From contig CAJINV010000009.1 of the NCBI GenBank assembly GCA_905178155.1, positions 558,001-622,000 on the forward strand: a DNA stretch of 64,000 bases, read 5' to 3'. This document shows positions 13,236 to 21,831 of this stretch, in pieces. Source of the DNA: Amoebophrya sp. A120. Taxonomy: Eukaryota; Sar; Dinophyceae; Syndiniales; Amoebophryaceae. The position numbers and the translations under genes were made by a program. Every line of letters starts with the position of its first letter. The stretch's first letter is position 1. The notes beneath the pieces were generated by a model. That model ran no database searches. It saw nothing but the letters and a program-made list of their open reading frames with translations, and had not been told where the DNA came from.

Positions 13236-13741
13236 GTCGCCTACAACCGGATGCGTTCTTACAATGAGCGGCAAATTCCCTGCAACGACGACACTTTCGG
13301 CGATCCGATGCGGGGCATCAACTTCCACAGCGTCCCTTCCAAGTGCTACATCGTGAAGGACGAGTGCGAGTCGGACCACACGTGGCACGAAGCGGAGTCT
13401 TCTTTGTACAACTGCGACTGGTACGCACAGCACCCAGAAGCCTGCGTGCTGCCGAACAGCGTCGTGGAGCCGCCGCGGAACAGCTCGGGCGTCCCGGTGC
13501 ACCAAGCGTGCTGTGCCTGCGGTGGCGGGCAGACGAACAGCCGGCTGCGGGAGTGCTCGATGGAGGGCGAAATGTGCGAACTGGATCTGGACACGTTGAC
13601 GTCGAAGGCGATTTACTACGGCGTCTTGAACTACCGATTGATCGAGGACCGCATCGACCCCTTCAACCCGATTGACGGAAAAGTCATGTGCCAGGAGGGC
13701 TTTCAGCTGCGACCGGGCGGAGATCTCGGGCTCGGAGTCAC
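13236..13741 (+). CDS. Giant surface protein, exon 2 (Cys-rich segment)
   Basis: It encodes about 168 residues, from VAYNRMRSYNERQIPCND to ...GGDLGLGVT. Cysteines are frequent (CNDD, SKCYIVKDEC, NCDW, HQACCACGGG, RECSMEGEMC), suggesting a disulfide-bonded extracellular module that I do not recognise. It is flanked by GT-AG introns, phase 0 on the left and phase 2 on the right. The donor is AC-GTACAT. Reading on into the intron meets stops, which fits a true exon end. The join to exon 3 gives GVTYKNWNRACYLLQKW. Confidence 0.7.
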
Positions 13742-13989
13742 GTACATTTTAGATTCAAGTAGCTTTCTTTTAGTTTTTCTACCGAGTTTTTGTCGCCTTT
13801 TGACCAAATATGCATTGAGATGACGGGACTCATCGGGTAACAAACAGGTGTTGATGGCACGGGAAGATTCAGTTACGCCTGAAGTGACCACGTCGTGGTC
13901 GTCAGGGCGGTGATTATTTTTTGCAATATTGGAATTTTGCGCCCGTTTTCGCGTATAAAAATGAAAAAAAGAAAAAAAAAAGTTTTTTT

Positions 13990-14030
13990 GCCCGAATCGA
14001 TGTATTTAGCATAGGTCATTCTGGCTACCC
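13990..14030 (+). promoter_or_regulatory. PSE-like promoter of U6
   Basis: GCCCGAAT, TGTATTTAGC, ATTCTGGCTACCC. It ends 24 nt before the U6 5' stem. This copy anchors the function of the whole element family, because the downstream gene is certain. Confidence 0.75.
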
Positions 14031-14054
14031 TGTTTTCCATTTTTCGTAGTGGTT

Positions 14055-14078
14055 GGATCTCCTTCGGGAGTCATCCGT

Positions 14079-14110
<32 letters not shown>

Positions 14111-14160
14111 GGCCCCTGCGCAAGGATGACACGCACAAATCGAGAAGTGTAAACAATTTT
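14055..14160 (+). ncRNA. U6 spliceosomal snRNA
   Basis: U6 is the catalytic RNA of the major spliceosome. A 5' stem-loop (GGATCTCC-TTCG-GGAG-TC-ATCC) is followed by the invariant AAAATTGGAACGATACAGAG segment. The ACAGAGA box, which pairs with the 5' splice site, lies at 14094-14100. The catalytic AGC triad is at 14106-14108, and the GGCCCCTGCGCAAGGATGACACGC internal stem-loop region follows. A run of seven T at 14157-14163 is the RNA polymerase III terminator. It shows that conventional GT-AG splicing exists in this organism even though most introns here are unconventional. Confidence 0.97.
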
Positions 14161-15063
14161 TTTGAATATGCATGGTATGGTCGTTTTTCAAACTTTTCCA
14201 AAAACTGAATCAGGAGGGTGTGATGCTTTCGCATGAGCTCTTCGTTTTTCAAATCCGCATGCTATGGTGAGACTTTTTTGGTCGCGCGCCTATTCCGCAT
14301 GGTGCGCTGCGTTTTTGTTTTTTCGAAGGCCATTCCACTGGGATGGTGTGCAGGTTTTTGCAGTGCAACCGGAAAATTTTGTAGCAAACCACTCAGGATG
14401 CTATGGTGACGTTTTGTTTTTTGTTACCCATTTTGGACGCAAGCAAAGAAAATTAGGAGCCGCTCGGGGAAGATAGACGATATCAATGAAAAAAGTAAAA
14501 AGTTTCGAAATCAATAAATTAGTATCTTCAATAAAAACAAAAAGTTGTCGGAAGCTGATTAGAAAGCTGAGCAACTTTTTTGAATACGTCAGTGCTGTGC
14601 TTGATGCAAAAAAATAACTCAGTGATCAGTACAATCCGCAGGGCATGCTGCATATTGAAGAACACGACGTGCGGTATTAAAAAGACAAGAATAAGAAAAC
14701 TGTGCCTGCTCCACTTTCGACCATCTTACGACTTTCTTAATACCCGCTCTCATCGTTATGAATGTTTTGCTCATGCAAAGGCACAACAAAAACAAGATTT
14801 TCCGGACCAGCTTATATCATCGCGTCAAAGATATGCACTTCTTTGTTGCGATCATGAGTAGCTCCGGGTCCTAGAAAAAGATCGATTTTCGGTCACCATA
14901 GTTTCTTAGCTGCGTCTGGTTTTATGAATCCAGAGTGTAGCTGCTTAGCTATGGAACACAACACTACTGCAACGTTTTCTCACAACAGCATCCACCATCT
15001 CGTGTAGCTTTTGCTTCAGTCAGTGGCAAAATTAGGAATAAAATGCATTGAAGTATATTTTTT

Positions 15064-15103
15064 GCCCGAGTCAAGTATTTAGCAGTGCATATTCTGGCTA
15101 CCC
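15064..15103 (+). promoter_or_regulatory. PSE-like small-RNA promoter element, copy 3
   Basis: GCCCGAG, TATTTAGC, ATTCTGGCTACCC. It ends 26 nt before the closing stem of the RNA candidate at 15130. Confidence 0.7.
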
Positions 15104-15126
15104 AGAAGCGAGCTTCCTCCCTAGTG

Positions 15127-15280
15127 TAAGAGTCGGTCCTCTCCAAGAGTACAGTCGGTAAGGGGTCCACTGCGTAGGCGGTGGCTTCCTGGCTGATAAT
15201 GACTTCCGCACCGCCTCAGGCTGGCAACAGAGCAGGGAGAAGGAGGCGCTGCGCTCAGTGGAAGGATAGCCGGCTCGCTT
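15127..15280 (+). ncRNA. Unidentified structured RNA upstream of the tRNA-Gly array
   Basis: Predicted from promoter spacing. GAGTCGG (15130-15136) pairs over all seven positions (one G-U) with CCGGCTC (15271-15277), closing an RNA of about 150 nt. A T-rich terminator (TTTTGG followed by ten T) comes directly after. Internal stems include GGCGGTGG with CCGCACCGCC. It is not a recognised snRNA; an snRNA or SRP-related RNA is possible but unsupported. Confidence 0.5.
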
Positions 15281-15351
15281 TTGGTTTTTTTTTTGCCGTG
15301 TAGCTACTTTGGCACATTGGTACACTTCAGCGGCTGCAGTTCGTAGCAGGC

Positions 15352-15422
15352 GCGCCAGCGGTTCAGTGGTGGAGAACAACGCTCCGAGTGACGCAGCCTC
15401 GGTTCGAATCCCGCCTAGTGCA
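15352..15422 (+). pseudogene. Degenerate tRNA-like sequence
   Basis: It aligns end to end with the tRNA-Gly genes that follow. The acceptor stem keeps six of seven pairs, the A box (GGTTCAGTGGTGGAG) is close, and the B box GGTTCGAATCC is intact. The anticodon arm does not pair (ACAAC against GTGAC). Probably a decayed copy, though a divergent tRNA is not excluded. Confidence 0.5.
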
Positions 15423-15549
15423 GGTTTTCGAAAACTGGGGACGCAGCGAATTTTCTCGGTGTTAGCGTTAGGCTCTTTTAAATTTCTCTCTTTGCCTCTC
15501 TGTTCTCGGAATCTCTTGTCCAGGCTCAGCTGTCAGTGGGAGAGCAGCA

Positions 15550-15620
15550 GCATCAGTGGTTTAGTGGTAGAATACGTCGTTGCCATCGACGTGACCCGGG
15601 TTCGATTCCCGGCTGATGCA
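15550..15620 (+). tRNA. tRNA-Gly(GCC), copy 1
   Basis: 71 nt. Acceptor stem GCATCAG/CTGATGC with discriminator A; anticodon loop TTGCCAT in a CGTCG/CGACG stem gives GCC (Gly). T arm CCGGGTTCGATTCCCGG. No encoded CCA. A T-rich tract follows downstream. Confidence 0.97.
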
Positions 15621-15734
15621 AGTTTTCAAAAATACCCCGACGCCCCCGCACGGCTTTCCTCGTTGTTTCGTTTGAGTCTTTTCCTTGCCACTCTCTCCTC
15701 AAATTCCGACTCGGTCGCCATCTAGGTGGCGACA

Positions 15735-15805
15735 GCATCAGTGGTTTAGTGGTAGAATACGTCGTTGCCATCGACGTGACCCGGGTTCGATTCCCGGCTG
15801 ATGCA
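15735..15805 (+). tRNA. tRNA-Gly(GCC), copy 2
   Basis: Identical to copy 1 over 71 nt, followed directly by a TTTTT terminator. The spacer from copy 1 is 114 bp. Confidence 0.97.
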
Positions 15806-15952
15806 TTTTTCCGAAATTGCGCGCCGCCGACGCCAACAATTTATCCGCTGCCTGTTTCGCTTGAGTCATACATTCAATCAGTTGCCCGCTTTGCTACTCG
15901 CTTTCTCCTCGAAATCTCTTGCCCAGGTTCAGCTGTCAGTCTGCAAGCAGCA

Positions 15953-16023
15953 GCATCAGTGGTTTAGTGGTAGAATACGTCGTTGCCATCGACGTGACCC
16001 GGGTTCGATTCCCGGCTGATGCA
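15953..16023 (+). tRNA. tRNA-Gly(GCC), copy 3
   Basis: Identical to copy 1, followed by TTTTT. The 3' spacer (CCGAAACTGCGCGACG) resembles that of copy 2, so the repeat unit is tRNA plus spacer. Confidence 0.97.
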
Positions 16024-16166
16024 TTTTTCCGAAACTGCGCGACGCCAACGCCAAGAATTTCTTTGCTCCCTGTTTTGCTTGGGTCATTCAGTCGCTCGCT
16101 CTCTTTGTTCCTCGCTCTCTCCCCGAAATCTCTTGCACGGGGTCAGGCGCCAGTTTTGAAACAGGA

Positions 16167-16237
16167 GCATCAGTGGTTTAGTGGTAGAATACGTCGTTGC
16201 CATCGACGTGACCCGGGTTCGATTCCCGGCTGATGCA
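16167..16237 (+). tRNA. tRNA-Gly(GCC), copy 4
   Basis: Identical to copy 1, followed by a T run. Its downstream spacer (GCGAATTATGCCCGACGCTA) starts a second spacer type shared with copies 5 and 6. Confidence 0.97.
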
Positions 16238-16381
16238 TTTTTTGCGAATTATGCCCGACGCTAAGGATTCCGATTTCCTCGGTGCTTGGTGTGAGTTTCA
16301 GTGCCTCTTGTTGCGATTACCTCCCTCTCCCTTTGCTTTAAATTTTCTTGCTAGGGGTCGAGCGCCATCCTTTGAGCAGCG

Positions 16382-16452
16382 GCATCAGCGGTTTAGTGGT
16401 AGAATACGTCGTTGCCATCGACGTGAGCCGGGTTCGATTCCCGGCTGATGCA
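16382..16452 (+). tRNA. tRNA-Gly(GCC), copy 5 (variant)
   Basis: Same gene with two changes: CAGCGG in place of CAGTGG after the acceptor stem, and GTGAGCCGGG in place of GTGACCCGGG at the start of the T arm. The second is opposite CCCGG and may weaken the T stem by one pair. Anticodon GCC and both internal promoter boxes are intact. Confidence 0.93.
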
Positions 16453-16595
16453 TTTTTTTGCCAATTATGCCCGACGCTAAGGATTTCGAGTTCCTCGGTG
16501 TTTGGTGTGAGTTTCAGTATCGCTGTTTGCCATTGCTGCTCTCCCCTTACTTGAAATTTTCTTGCTAGGGGCCGGACGCCACCAGTTGGGTAGCG

Positions 16596-16666
16596 GCATC
16601 AGTGGTTTAGTGGTAGAATACGTCGTTGCCATCGACGTGACCCGGGTTCGATTCCCGGCTGATGCA
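16596..16666 (+). tRNA. tRNA-Gly(GCC), copy 6
   Basis: Identical to copy 1, followed by a run of seven T. Confidence 0.97.
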
Positions 16667-16809
16667 TTTTTTTGCGAATTATGCCCGACACTGAGGATTT
16701 CGATTTCCTCGCTGTTTGGTGTGGGTTTCAGTGTCGCTTTTTGCCATTGCCGCTCTCTTCTTACTTGAAAATTTCTTGCTAGGGGCCGAGCGCCAACCTG
16801 TGGGCAGCG

Positions 16810-16880
16810 GCATCAGTGGTTTAGTGGTAGAATACGTCGTTGCCATCGACGTGGCCCGGGTTCGATTCCCGGCTGATGCA
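16810..16880 (+). tRNA. tRNA-Gly(GCC), copy 7
   Basis: One change from copy 1 (GTGGCCCGGG in the variable region). The downstream spacer returns to the type that follows copy 1 (AGTTTTCGAAAATGCCCCGA), suggesting unequal exchange within the array. Confidence 0.96.
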
Positions 16881-17015
16881 AGTTTTCGAAAATGCCCCGA
16901 CGCCCCCCAGGGCTTTCCTCGTTGTTTCGTACGTTTGAGTCTTTTCTTTGCCGCCCTCTCCTCGAATTGCTTCGCTTTGGGTCCAAACTCGGTCGCCATC
17001 TAGTATGTCGCAACA

Positions 17016-17086
17016 GCATCAGTGGTTTAGTGGTAGAATACGTCGTTGCCATCGACGTGACCCGGGTTCGATTCCCGGCTGATGCA
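17016..17086 (+). tRNA. tRNA-Gly(GCC), copy 8
   Basis: Identical to copy 1, followed by TTTT. Last member of the array. Confidence 0.97.
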
Positions 17087-17120
17087 TTTTACAAAAAAAA
17101 TTGCCGCGTGGGTTTTTTTC

Positions 17121-17160
17121 TCCCGAATTCGGTATTTAGCAGTACGTAATCTGGCTACCC
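17121..17160 (+). promoter_or_regulatory. PSE-like small-RNA promoter element, copy 4
   Basis: TCCCGAATT, GGTATTTAGC, ATCTGGCTACCC. It ends 27 nt before the first hairpin of the downstream RNA candidate. Confidence 0.65.
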
Positions 17161-17184
17161 ACTAATACCGACCCCTCCTCAATA

Positions 17185-17328
17185 CGTAGGCTGGAAGCCT
17201 CTCCGACTTCGGTCGCGCGAGGCTTGCTCGCCGTGACGTTGTCATCGCTCAAGCGGGGCACTCACAAATTAGCGCGAGCCGCTCCTCCTCGCCAGCCGGG
17301 GGTCCGCAATGACTTTAGAACTACACTT
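17185..17328 (+). ncRNA. Unidentified structured RNA between the tRNA arrays
   Basis: Inferred from the promoter element. The first hairpin AGGCT-GGA-AGCCT begins at 17188, and a CCGAC-TTC-GGTCG hairpin follows. The 3' end is uncertain: the first run of T is at about 17325, and no closing stem was found. The family is unknown. Confidence 0.35.
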
Positions 17329-17493
17329 TTATCGCGCTGCAGGTGTAGGAGCTCCTACTGCTGATTGACCTATCCGCTTCTGCATACTGAAGATAACGAT
17401 CGTGTAAGGCATGCAGGGGAACTTAGTTGGCTCCTCTCCGCGTTCATCCCCCCGAACCTTTAAAGACCGGCAGCCAGACGATTTTTTGCAGCT

Positions 17494-17566
17494 GCCCGGT
17501 TAGCTCAGTCGGTAGAGCGCCAGGCTCTTAACCTGGTGGTCGTGGGTTCGAGCCCCACATCGGGCG
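17494..17566 (+). tRNA. tRNA-Lys(CTT), copy 1
   Basis: 73 nt. Acceptor stem GCCCGGT/ATCGGGC with discriminator G, D arm TAGCTCAGTCGGTAGAGC, anticodon loop CTCTTAA (CTT), T arm GTGGGTTCGAGCCCCAC. No encoded CCA. Confidence 0.96.
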
Positions 17567-17678
17567 ACTTATTTTGCGCGCCTGAGATTGATGCACGGCT
17601 TTAGCTCGATGCTCGCAAGTGCAAATGGTCACCCTAGAAATAGAGCGATCTGCTCAACGCGGTGGACTAGGGCCATCA

Positions 17679-17751
17679 GCCCGGTTAGCTCAGTCGGTAG
17701 AGCGCCAGCCTTTTAAGCTGGTGGTCGTGGGTTCGAGCCCCACATCGGGCG
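17679..17751 (+). tRNA. tRNA-Lys(TTT)
   Basis: Same body as its neighbours, but the anticodon arm reads CCAGC-CTTTTAA-GCTGG. The anticodon is TTT and the stem has changed on both strands (CAGG/CCTG to CAGC/GCTG), a compensated change showing a functional isoacceptor. Confidence 0.96.
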
Positions 17752-17899
17752 GCTTTTGCGCGCCTGAGATTTAGGGCACCAGCTCGATGGTGGCAAGTGC
17801 TAGCGCAAATGATCTCTTTAGAGTGTGGGCAGCTTATCGTCCTTGGATACGTGGGCACACAAGCAGCAATCAGTTCAAACCGGCGGGCAACGTTCCGCA

Positions 17900-17972
17900 G
17901 CCCGGTTAGCTCAGTCGGTAGAGCGCCAGGCTCTTAACCTGGTGGTCGTGGGTTCGAGCCCCACATCGGGCG
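17900..17972 (+). tRNA. tRNA-Lys(CTT), copy 2
   Basis: Identical to the first tRNA-Lys(CTT). The downstream spacer (ACTTTTGCGCGCCTG) repeats between members of this array. Confidence 0.96.
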
Positions 17973-18098
17973 ACTTTTGCGCGCCTGGGATTTACGCGCT
18001 CAGCTCGATGCTGGCAAGTGCAAAAAGTAACTCCGGAGTAGGTTGGGATTATCGTCCTAAAGCAGCAGTCTCGACCACGTAGCAGAGTGTTTTCGTTA

Positions 18099-18171
18099 GC
18101 CCGGTTAGCTCAGTCGGTAGAGCGCCAGGCTCTTAACCTGGTGGTCGTGGGTTCGAGCCCCACATCGGGCG
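18099..18171 (+). tRNA. tRNA-Lys(CTT), copy 3
   Basis: Identical to the first tRNA-Lys(CTT), with TTTT following. Last RNA gene in intron 2. Confidence 0.96.
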
Positions 18172-18353
18172 TCTTTTGGCGACGGTGCCTGCGCTAGCGG
18201 CGACGCGGCCGCGAGGTGATCGCGTCGGTGCGTAATTGGTCCGATGGAAAAAAAAATACGGCGTCGTCCTCGTGGGGCCGCCCCAAAATAAAGACGAACG
18301 CACACACACTCCTATTGATTCGCATAATTTTACGAACACCTGTCACTCTACAG

Positions 18354-20859
18354 GTACAAAAATTGGAATCGCGCTTGCTACTTGCTGCAGAAGTGGAGCA
18401 CCGACTGGGTGGAGGTGACTGCAGATTTTTACGAAGCGCAGGAGTTTACACCCATCCTGGAATACTACGACAACAACTACGTGACGAACTCGCGGTTTGA
18501 CTACCGCGTGTATGCAAACAACAACGTCCGCGGGCCACCGATCCAGTACAGCGACACGAACGCCATGGTCACGGGACCTCTGTCATACCAGCCACTGTTC
18601 AACGTGATTTCGACCAGCTACGACGAGCTGCACGTGGAGTGGGAGTTGCCGAACAAGATCAATCCGAACTACTTGCCCCTGCTGAAGTACCACATCTACA
18701 TCGACAACGTCCTGGAGCACGTGATCGAGGACACGGGTGTGACCAGCTACACGCTCTGGAACTGCAAGAACGGAAAGGTCTACGACATCGTCGTGCATGC
18801 GGTGAACGCCGCCGGCGAGTCGCGGTACTACCGGGACAACATCATCGGGGACCGCTCGCTCCTGAAGCGCACGGACTACTGCGCGCGGTACCCAAGCCGC
18901 ATGGCTGAGCCGTACGTGGTGGACAGCGAGTGCCGCCCCGCTTCGTTCTTTCAGCTGAACCCGGAGACCACGTTTGAAAATTTCGTCCGGATCGGTTGGA
19001 CACCCCCCGCGGACACGGGCGGCCGTCCCTTGCTCGGGTACCGCCTGCAGCGCGAGCCGCAGGGGATCGACGAGGGGCCGACCGGCGGCCGGTGGGAGCA
19101 CGACCCGCTGGAGTTCTACCACTGGGGGCCGATGAGCCCCATTCCGATTTTCCAGTTGGAATTTCGGGACAAGAAGGACATCCAGCTGGGCGACGTTCTG
19201 AAATACCGCGTGTTTGCCATCAACGGGCAGGGGGGCGGGGAGCGCTTTTACGAGGGCATCATTTCCGACTGGGTTACCACACAGTGCTTGGAGATCCCGG
19301 TCAGCGGCCCGACCAGCGTCACGCGCGACGACCCGCCAATCTCCGACACGCAGATCGTTTTGAACTGGTACGACGACCCGAACGGTAAGGACCACAGTCG
19401 CACTTCGGGCTACAACATCCACATCTACGACGACGTGTCCGCTCGCTGGTCCTTCTTGCACAGCACGCACAATTTCCCGCAGGTGAACACGTACACGGTG
19501 ACGAACCTGAACCCGAACTACCGCTACGGGTTCCGGTTCTACCGCACCACGCGGACGAACAACGCGACCACGCCCACGGAATGGAGCTTCAACACGCGCT
19601 TCATCGCGTCCCGACCGGACTTTTCGTTTTTGTACTTGGAGGACAGCAACCTCTTTCTGCAGCTGGCGCCGCCGAAAAACAGCACCGCGGGGGTGGTGTT
19701 CAACTACCTCGTCGAGCACGACGGGGGCGAGCTGGAAGACTACTTGCGGGGCTTGGGTCCGAACGTCAACAACAACAGCTTCTACTTCTTGAAGAACACG
19801 ACCTACGTGATTCAGGAGCAAGACTACGCCCCGTTTTTGAAGTACACGCAGACGGCCGCGGGGGACCAGGTCGTGATCGCAGTGCCGCTGACGACGGAGC
19901 AGATTTCCAAGAAAGTTCTCCGGGTGCGGGTGCGGGTCAACAACTCCGAGGGCTTGAGCGAGCCCTCCATCGTGAAGCGCGTGGTTTTGACTGCGCAGAA
20001 GCGGTTCTTCGACGCGTTGGTCCTGCGGAAGAACCAGGAGCAGCTCTTTGCGGACCAAACGACCGTCGAGCAGTTTGACGAGAACCGGATGCTGAACGTG
20101 ATCGACACAGACAAGGCCAGCACGAAGAACCTCCTCTACTCCAGCGCGCAGGCGGAGGCGATCTTGCCGGATTTGGAATCCCGCGGACGCGAGTCACGGT
20201 CCGAGCGAGATGCCGCGGTTGGATCGCCGTACTCGGTGAACGAACCCAGCGCGCCGAAAAACTTGGCGGAGTTGACGATCGTACCGAAAAGCGACCGCGT
20301 CTTGCTTTCCTGGGGGGAGCTGCCGGACGAGGCGACGAAAATCACTTTTCTGGAAAAGAATTACCTCACGTACAACCGCTCGGGGCAGACCTTCCAGTTC
20401 CTCGCCCGCTGCGCCGGCGAGGGAGTGAAGGACCAAACCTTCGCGGACACGGATGTGATCGCGGGCCAGACGTACGAGTACCGCATCGTCGTGATTGACC
20501 GGTACTCCGATTTGGTTCTCCGGGACGATATCGAGCAGTTCCGAAGGTTGAAAGCCGCCCTGTACGGCACGGCGGATCCCAAGGAGCTGAAAGACTACCC
20601 TTTCTACCCGATGCCCGGGAGGAAGGAGGGAGAAATCATCACGGTGGTGGCCGGCGATGTGCCGCAAAAACCGGCGACGCCGACGCGGTGGGAACGGGTC
20701 AACGCCACCGCGATGGTCGTGGGCTGGGCCGCGGCGGCAAACGTCGACAGCCGGCTGCACGGCGGGGAGCCCTTTGTGGAGCACGTGCTGGAGATTCTGG
20801 TGGAGGAGTTGACCGATGACGAGATGAACTACGTGGAGGAGTTGTACAGCAACCCGGTT
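18354..20859 (+). CDS. Giant surface protein, exon 3 (FnIII array)
   Basis: About 835 residues made mostly of FnIII domains. Recognisable cores are HVEWELPNKINPNYLPLLKY, RIGWTPPADTGGRPLLGYRL, IVLNWYDDPNGKDHSRTSGY and VLLSWGELPDEATKI, each with the Trp of strand B and a later Tyr-x-(Val/Phe)-x-Val strand F. The first codons (GYKNWNRACYLLQKW) complete an FnIII-like segment begun in exon 2. The exon ends at the left boundary of an introner; the open frame continuing to 20892 is element sequence. Confidence 0.8.
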
Positions 20860-21027
20860 TATGCATTGCAGCAAAACTATTGTACTAAGTAAAAGTCGCA
20901 TGACATCCAATTGGCTCCGCACTTCTAGAAACGTAACTTGTAATCCTGGTGTTGAAGTAGAATGTTGCCATGCATGATTGCATCAATTACTACGAGCACG
21001 GTACTAGAACTTGTTTTGCAATGCATA
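20860..21027 (+). mobile_element. Introner-like element, intron 3
   Basis: 168 bp with imperfect inverted ends: TATGCATTGCA on the left and TGCAATGCATA on the right. The 5-bp flanks are CGGTT and CCGCC, a poor match, so the insertion is probably old. Removing the element plus one flank keeps the frame (S-N-P-V-Y-G-N-L). No GT-AG pair fits. Its end resembles the TATCCTGTGCAAAAGTAT family. Confidence 0.6.
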
Positions 21028-21032
21028 CCGCC

Positions 21033-21383
21033 TACGGAAACCTCTTCAACGTGCAGGGCACGGTGATATCCGCGGACGAAGTGGATGCGAGCAAGTTGAA
21101 CGTGGTAACCGCGTTGAATGGAGACCCGGACAATTTGGTGAACTTTGGGTATACGACGGAGCAGCTCAACCAAATGGCTGTGGACAGCGAATACAACTTG
21201 AAGGTGGAAGGCCGGAACTTGTCCCTGATCAACCCCAAGGAGATCCGGCAAATGCCCAGATCGCTGCAGACGCAGTCGTCTGGGGCGAGTGGTAGGACGG
21301 AAAAGATGGGCAAGACGAGCTTCTACCTGAAGCTGAAAAACACGAATTTAGAGTTGTTGCACAGTTTGCGCGACCCGAGCCTG
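21033..21383 (+). CDS. Giant surface protein, exon 4
   Basis: 117 codons (YGNLFNVQGTVISADEVDAS to LHSLRDPSL). A polar, probably linker-like segment between FnIII domains; no family recognised. Both edges are introner boundaries, and the right edge ends in GCCTG, the duplicated 5-mer. Confidence 0.7.
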
Positions 21384-21520
21384 TATGAATTGCAAAAGTA
21401 TTGTACTCGTATAAATGCATTACAAATTTGCTCAGCATGAAAAATAAAATTTGTAATGCTAATTTACCTTAAGCAAGAGATTTGTAATGCGTGACTGCAA
21501 TTATACTTTTGCACAGGATA
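21384..21520 (+). mobile_element. Introner-like element, intron 4
   Basis: 137 bp. The ends share TGCAAAAGTAT in inverted orientation (left TATGAATTGCAAAAGTATTG, right rc TATCCTGTGCAAAAGTATAA). Perfect 5-bp direct repeat GCCTG at 21379-21383 and 21521-21525. Excision gives D-P-S-L-N-Q-M-Y in frame. The interior holds inverted TTTGTAATGC motifs. Confidence 0.85.
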
Positions 21521-21525
21521 GCCTG

Positions 21526-21564
21526 AACCAGATGTACGCGTACGAATCAACGAACGCAGCGCGG
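21526..21564 (+). CDS. Giant surface protein, exon 5 (39-nt microexon)
   Basis: Thirteen codons, NQMYAYESTNAAR, between two introner-like elements of different families. In frame on both sides (phase 0/0). It is best explained as what remains of a once continuous exon after two nearby insertions. Confidence 0.7.
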
Positions 21565-21826
21565 TATCAACTGTAAAAATGTCTGGGTCCGGAAGGATGC
21601 AAGGTTTGTCATGCACACTTTGCATGACTCCTGAAGTTTGTGACGCAGGCTCTAGCATCACAGATTTTGTGAGGGCTTCCTGATGCCTATACTGCATGAG
21701 AAATGCCCTCTCGCCGTTGCAAAAAGTGGACCTCTTTTGCAGTTCACGCAATACAGATTTTTGTAGAATCCAAATTCAGCATCACAAGTTGCATCCTTCC
21801 AGACCCAGACACTTTTGCATTTGATA
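21565..21826 (+). mobile_element. Introner-like element, intron 5
   Basis: 262 bp. Long inverted ends: left TATCAACTGTAAAAATGTCT continuing with GGGTCCGGAAGGATGCAA, and its near-complement on the right. Perfect direct repeat CGCGG (21560-21564, 21827-21831). Excision gives N-A-A-R-W-I-T-V-Y. Same TIR family as the element at 49173. Confidence 0.88.
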
Positions 21827-21831
21827 CGCGG

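Larger units (their letters stand above)
13742..18353 (+). other. Intron 2 (GT-AG, 4.6 kb) hosting a small-RNA gene cluster
   Basis: Donor GTACATTTT and acceptor CACTCTACAG, phase 2. Both sides share GTAC, and the spliced frame reads V-T-Y-K-N-W. It contains, in order, U6, a structured RNA candidate, a degenerate tRNA, eight tRNA-Gly, another RNA candidate and four tRNA-Lys, all on the coding strand. The stretch 14164-15060 between U6 and the next promoter element shows nothing I can name. An alternative reading is that the two exons belong to two genes and this is intergenic; the exact phase match and absence of a stop at the exon end argue against it. Confidence 0.6.

Noticed and set aside
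14021-14030. Promoter block CTGGCTACCC as a dinoflagellate spliced leader
   Set aside because: On either strand it shares only GTAGCCA with the leader, lacks the rest and a following donor, and sits at a fixed distance before U6.
15541-17090. CRISPR-like array from the regularly spaced 71-bp repeats
   Set aside because: Each repeat folds as a tRNA-Gly with its own terminator, and the spacers are themselves repeated.
13742-18353. Intron 2 as another giant introner
   Set aside because: No inverted ends were found and GT-AG sites fit exactly in phase 2.
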